Assembly (NCBI RefSeq): GCF_900446215.1 | Contig: NZ_UAQZ01000002.1 | Coordinates: 248,001 to 312,000, forward strand | From: Burkholderia cenocepacia | Lineage (GTDB): Bacteria; Pseudomonadota; Gammaproteobacteria; Burkholderiales; Burkholderiaceae | Direction: 5' to 3' | Length of the DNA: 64,000 nt | In this document: positions 61,441-64,000 of the stretch, one piece after another | How positions within the stretch are numbered: the stretch's first letter is position 1 | Layout: each line of letters begins with the position of its first letter | Made by a program: the position numbers and the translations under genes | Notes under the pieces: generated by a model | Database searches by the model: none | Told to the model about the DNA's origin: nothing | The model's input: only the letters and a program-made list of their open reading frames with translations

Positions 61441-64000
61441 ATGAAAACGAAAGCGAAAGCGAACGTGAAATTGACAGGCATCGCCTTGTCGGTCGCGGCC
61501 TTGTTCAGCCTGGCCGCCTCGGTGTCCCAGGCGGGGGTGCTGGCTTCCCCGCTGGGAAGTGTCAGCAAATCCGACGGCGTGATCGTCGCAGGCGGATCTC
61601 CCGCGCCCGGGGAACTCGTCGGCACCGTGGCGGGATGGGGGAACGGGGTGGTGACGGTCGGCAGCCCGAATGCAGGCGGTATCTCGATCGGGCTGGCAGG
61701 GACGGGGACAGGAAGCGCGACCATCGATATCGGTAGCGGATTGCTCGAGCCGGTCGCAGGCGTGGCCGGTACGGTGACGGGTGCGTTGGGTGGTATCGGC
61801 GGTGGTGGTGGCGGGACCGGTGGTCTTGGTGGCGTGGTCGGCACGGTAGCGAACACGGCCACCGGTGCAGTCGGAACGCTGACTGGCGCACTGGGTGGTG
61901 TTGGCGGCGGGACCGGCGGTCTCGGCGGTGTTGTCGGGACGGTGGGCAACGCGGCAAGCGGTGCAGTGGGTACGGTGACGGGTGCCTTGGGTGGCGTCGG
62001 TGATCCGACCGGTGGGCTTGGTGGTGTGGTCGGTACGGTAACCGGTGCACTGGGTGGGATCGGTGGCGGTAATCCGACGGGCGGCCTTGGTGGCGTCGTT
62101 GGCACGGTAGCGAACACGGCCACAGGTGCGGTCGCGACGTTGACTGGCGCACTGGGTGGTGTCGGCGGCGGGACCGGCGGTCTCGGCGGTGTTGTCGGGA
62201 CGGTGGGCAACGCCGCAAGCGGCGCAGTCGGTACGGTGACGGGCGCTCTGGGTGGCGTCGGCGATCCGACCGGCGGTCTCGGTGGCGTGGTTGGCACGGT
62301 AACCGGTGCACTGGGTGGCATCGGTGGTGGTAACCCGACGGGTGGACTTGGTGGCGTTGTCGGCACGGTAGCGAATACGGCGACGGGTGCAGTCGGAGCA
62401 CTGACTGGCGCACTGGGCGGTGTCGGCGGCGGGGCCGGTGGTCTCGGCGGCGTTGTCGGGACAGTGGGTAACGCGGCAAGCGGTGCAGTGGGTACGGTGA
62501 CGGGTGCCTTGGGTGGCGTCGGCGATCCGACCGGCGGTCTCGGTGGTGTGGTCGGTACGGTAACCGGTGCACTGGGTGGCATCGGTGGCGGCAACCCGAC
62601 GGGTGGCCTTGGTGGCGTTGTCGGCACGGTCGCGAATACGGCGACGGGCGCAGTCGGAACACTGACCGGGGCACTGGGCGGTGTCGGCGGCGGGACCGGC
62701 GGTCTCGGTGGCGTCGTCGGGACGGTGGGCAACGTGGCAAGCGGTGCAGTGGGTACGGTGACGGGTGCCTTGGGTGGCGTCGGCGATCCGACCGGCGGAC
62801 TTGGTGGTGTAGTCGGTACGGTAACCGGTGCACTGGGTGGCATCGGTGGCGGGACTGGTGGCCTCGGCGGGGTTGTCGGGACAGTGGGCAACGCGGCAAG
62901 CGGTGCAGTCGGTACGGTGACCGGTACACTGGGTGGCATCGGCGGCGGGACCGGCGGTCTCGGCGGTGTTATCGGGACAGTGGGCAACGCGGCAAGCGGC
63001 GCAGTCGGCACGGTGATGGGTGCCTTGGGTGGTGTCGGTGATCCGACCGGTGGGCTTGGTGGTGTGGTCGGTACGGTAACCGGCGCACTGGGCGGTGTTG
63101 GCGGCGGGACCGGCGGTCTCGGCGGTGTTATCGGGACAGTGGGCAACGCGGCAAGCGGTGCAGTCGGTACGGTGACCGGTGCACTGGGTGGCATCGGCGG
63201 CGGGACCGGCGGCCTCGGCGGCGTTGTCGGCACGGTGGCGAACACGGCAACCGGTGCAGTCGGAACGCTGACGGGCGCACTGGGTGGTGCTGGCGGCGCG
63301 ACCGGCGGTCTCGGTGACATCGTTGGCACGGTGGGTAACACGGCAACGGGTGCAATTGGAACGGTGACGGGTGCCTTGGGCGGTGCCGGTGGTGCGACCG
63401 GGGGGCTCGGCGGCATCGCTGGCACGGTCGCCAACTCGGCAACTGGTGCAGTCGCGACGTTGGCCGGTGCAGCGGGTGGTCTCGGTGGTGTCGTGGGCGC
63501 GGTCGGCAACTCGGCAACCGGCGCAGTCGGGACGTTGGCCGGCGCAGTCGGCGGTGTCGGCGGGGGCGCGACTGGTGGCCTCGGCAGTCTCGGTGGCGTC
63601 GTGGGCACAGTCGCTAATTCGGCAACCGGTGCGGTCGGGACGTTGGCCGGTGCAGTGAGCGGTGTCGGCGGAGGCGCGACCGGTGGCCTCGGCGGTCTCG
63701 GTGGCGTCGTAGGCGCGGTCGGCAATACGGCAACCGGCGCAGTCGGGACGTTGGCCGGTGCAGTGGGTGGTGCCGGCGGCGCGACTGGCGGCCTCGGTGG
63801 CATCGTCGGCACGGTAGCCAACTCGGCAACTGACGCAGCCGGAACGTTGGCCGGTGCGGCGGGTGGTCTCGGTGGTGTCGTGGGCGCGGTCGGCAATACG
63901 GCAACCGGCGCAGTCGGAACGTTGGCAGGCGCAGCGGGCGGTGCTGGTGGCGTGGCCGGCGGCCTCGGTGGCATCGTTGGCACGGTAGCCAACTCGGCAA
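61441..64000 (+). CDS. Secreted glycine-rich repeat protein (partial, continues past the window)
   Basis: The frame opens at ATG 61441 (AGG 8 nt upstream) and stays open for 853 codons to the end of the window. A Sec signal peptide spans about residues 1-31 (GIALSVAALFSLAASVSQA). After a non-repetitive region to about residue 125, the chain consists of Gly/Val/Ala/Thr repeats such as GGLGGVVGTVGNAASGAVGT followed by VTGALGGVGDPT. Cys, Trp and most charged residues are absent from the repeats. It resembles Burkholderia proteins annotated as collagen-like, but there is no G-X-Y triplet pattern. Its role is probably as a surface or extracellular structural protein; I do not know its function. 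It follows the autotransporter gene by 285 bp. Confidence 0.85.
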   Translation, partial: MKTKAKANVKLTGIALSVAALFSLAASVSQAGVLASPLGSVSKSDGVIVAGGSPAPGELVGTVAGWGNGVVTVGSPNAGGISIGLAGTGTGSATIDIGSGLLEPVAGVAGTVTGALGGIGGGGGGTGGLGGVVGTVANTATGAVGTLTGALGGVGGGTGGLGGVVGTVGNAASGAVGTVTGALGGVGDPTGGLGGVVGTVTGALGGIGGGNPTGGLGGVVGTVANTATGAVATLTGALGGVGGGTGGLGGVVGTVGNAASGAVGTVTGALGGVGDPTGGLGGVVGTVTGALGGIGGGNPTGGLGGVVGTVANTATGAVGALTGALGGVGGGAGGLGGVVGTVGNAASGAVGTVTGALGGVGDPTGGLGGVVGTVTGALGGIGGGNPTGGLGGVVGTVANTATGAVGTLTGALGGVGGGTGGLGGVVGTVGNVASGAVGTVTGALGGVGDPTGGLGGVVGTVTGALGGIGGGTGGLGGVVGTVGNAASGAVGTVTGTLGGIGGGTGGLGGVIGTVGNAASGAVGTVMGALGGVGDPTGGLGGVVGTVTGALGGVGGGTGGLGGVIGTVGNAASGAVGTVTGALGGIGGGTGGLGGVVGTVANTATGAVGTLTGALGGAGGATGGLGDIVGTVGNTATGAIGTVTGALGGAGGATGGLGGIAGTVANSATGAVATLAGAAGGLGGVVGAVGNSATGAVGTLAGAVGGVGGGATGGLGSLGGVVGTVANSATGAVGTLAGAVSGVGGGATGGLGGLGGVVGAVGNTATGAVGTLAGAVGGAGGATGGLGGIVGTVANSATDAAGTLAGAAGGLGGVVGAVGNTATGAVGTLAGAAGGAGGVAGGLGGIVGTVANSA
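61819..62856 (+). repeat. Higher-order 261-bp repeat, four copies
   Basis: Within the glycine-rich gene, a unit of 32 + 32 + 23 residues (87 residues, 261 bp) repeats with starts at 61819, 62080, 62341 and 62602; the fourth copy is 6 bp shorter at its end. After 62857 only the simpler 32-residue and shortened units continue to the window end, with more substitutions. Confidence 0.9.

Noticed and set aside
61086..63992. Minus-strand Pro/Thr-rich open frame opposite the glycine-rich protein
   Set aside because: It mirrors the Gly/Val repeat codons (GGT/GGC read backward as ACC/GCC/CCG). It has no signal or start context, whereas the plus strand has a ribosome binding site and a Sec signal.
61441..64000. 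Collagen triple-helix protein
   Set aside because: Glycine does not occur at every third residue; the period is 32 or 23 residues. The common collagen-like label for such genes is not supported by the sequence.
1..64000. Prophage, insertion sequences, tRNA or rRNA genes
   Set aside because: I saw no transposase, integrase or phage structural proteins, no terminal inverted repeats with target duplications, and no cloverleaf-like sequence ending in CCA in the gaps that I read.

Overview
The window is very GC-rich, tightly packed DNA from a Gram-negative betaproteobacterium. I infer a Burkholderia of the cepacia complex, most likely its third replicon (pC3/chromosome 3). The reasons are a tandem pair of AidA/PixA-family genes behind a lux-box-like site, a complete Tad/Flp pilus locus, a giant autotransporter, many LysR regulators, and near-uniform G/C at third codon positions. 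Species and replicon come from recall of gene content, not from any search.

Layout: 3-452 is the 3' end of a periplasmic amino-acid-type binding protein. 531-8518 is a hydroxy-acid catabolic region: a tartrate/D-malate dehydrogenase-like enzyme, an aldehyde dehydrogenase, a LysR regulator, an ACS-family MFS permease and a hydroxyisobutyrate/tartronate-semialdehyde reductase-like enzyme, then a small membrane protein and a second LysR gene that is divergent from an MFS permease at 8614-9810.

9794-18371 looks like an undescribed small-molecule cluster. It holds two ATP-grasp ligases, each preceded in its operon by a transporter (a BASS-like protein and a DHA2-type MFS exporter), a LysR regulator, a VioC/AsnO-like Fe(II)/2-oxoglutarate oxygenase and a secreted amino-acid binding protein. 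A 40-nt element conserved in sequence and spacing occurs in both divergent promoter regions and suggests one regulon.

18444-19552 is the aidA pair with its quorum-sensing promoter. 19848-23927 is a four-gene lipid-linked glycosylation operon (two GT87-like proteins, a GT2 transferase, GtrA). 24980-37975 is a 15-gene tad operon: three Flp-type pilins, prepilin peptidase, an extra AAA ATPase, CpaB, secretin, lipoprotein, TadG, two TadE/F proteins, CpaE, CpaF, TadB, TadC.

38255-43157 is a five-gene catabolic operon (outer-membrane channel-like protein, flavin reductase, StyA-like monooxygenase, SDR, dienelactone hydrolase fused to a SnoaL-like domain) divergent from an AraC regulator. A heptanucleotide array sits between two terminator hairpins at 44563-44670. 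44730-47702 encodes a two-subunit molybdenum hydroxylase. The last 16 kb encodes surface proteins: a 4238-residue autotransporter with about 36 repeats of a beta-strand module, and a secreted glycine-rich repeat protein that runs off the window end and has a 261-bp higher-order repeat.
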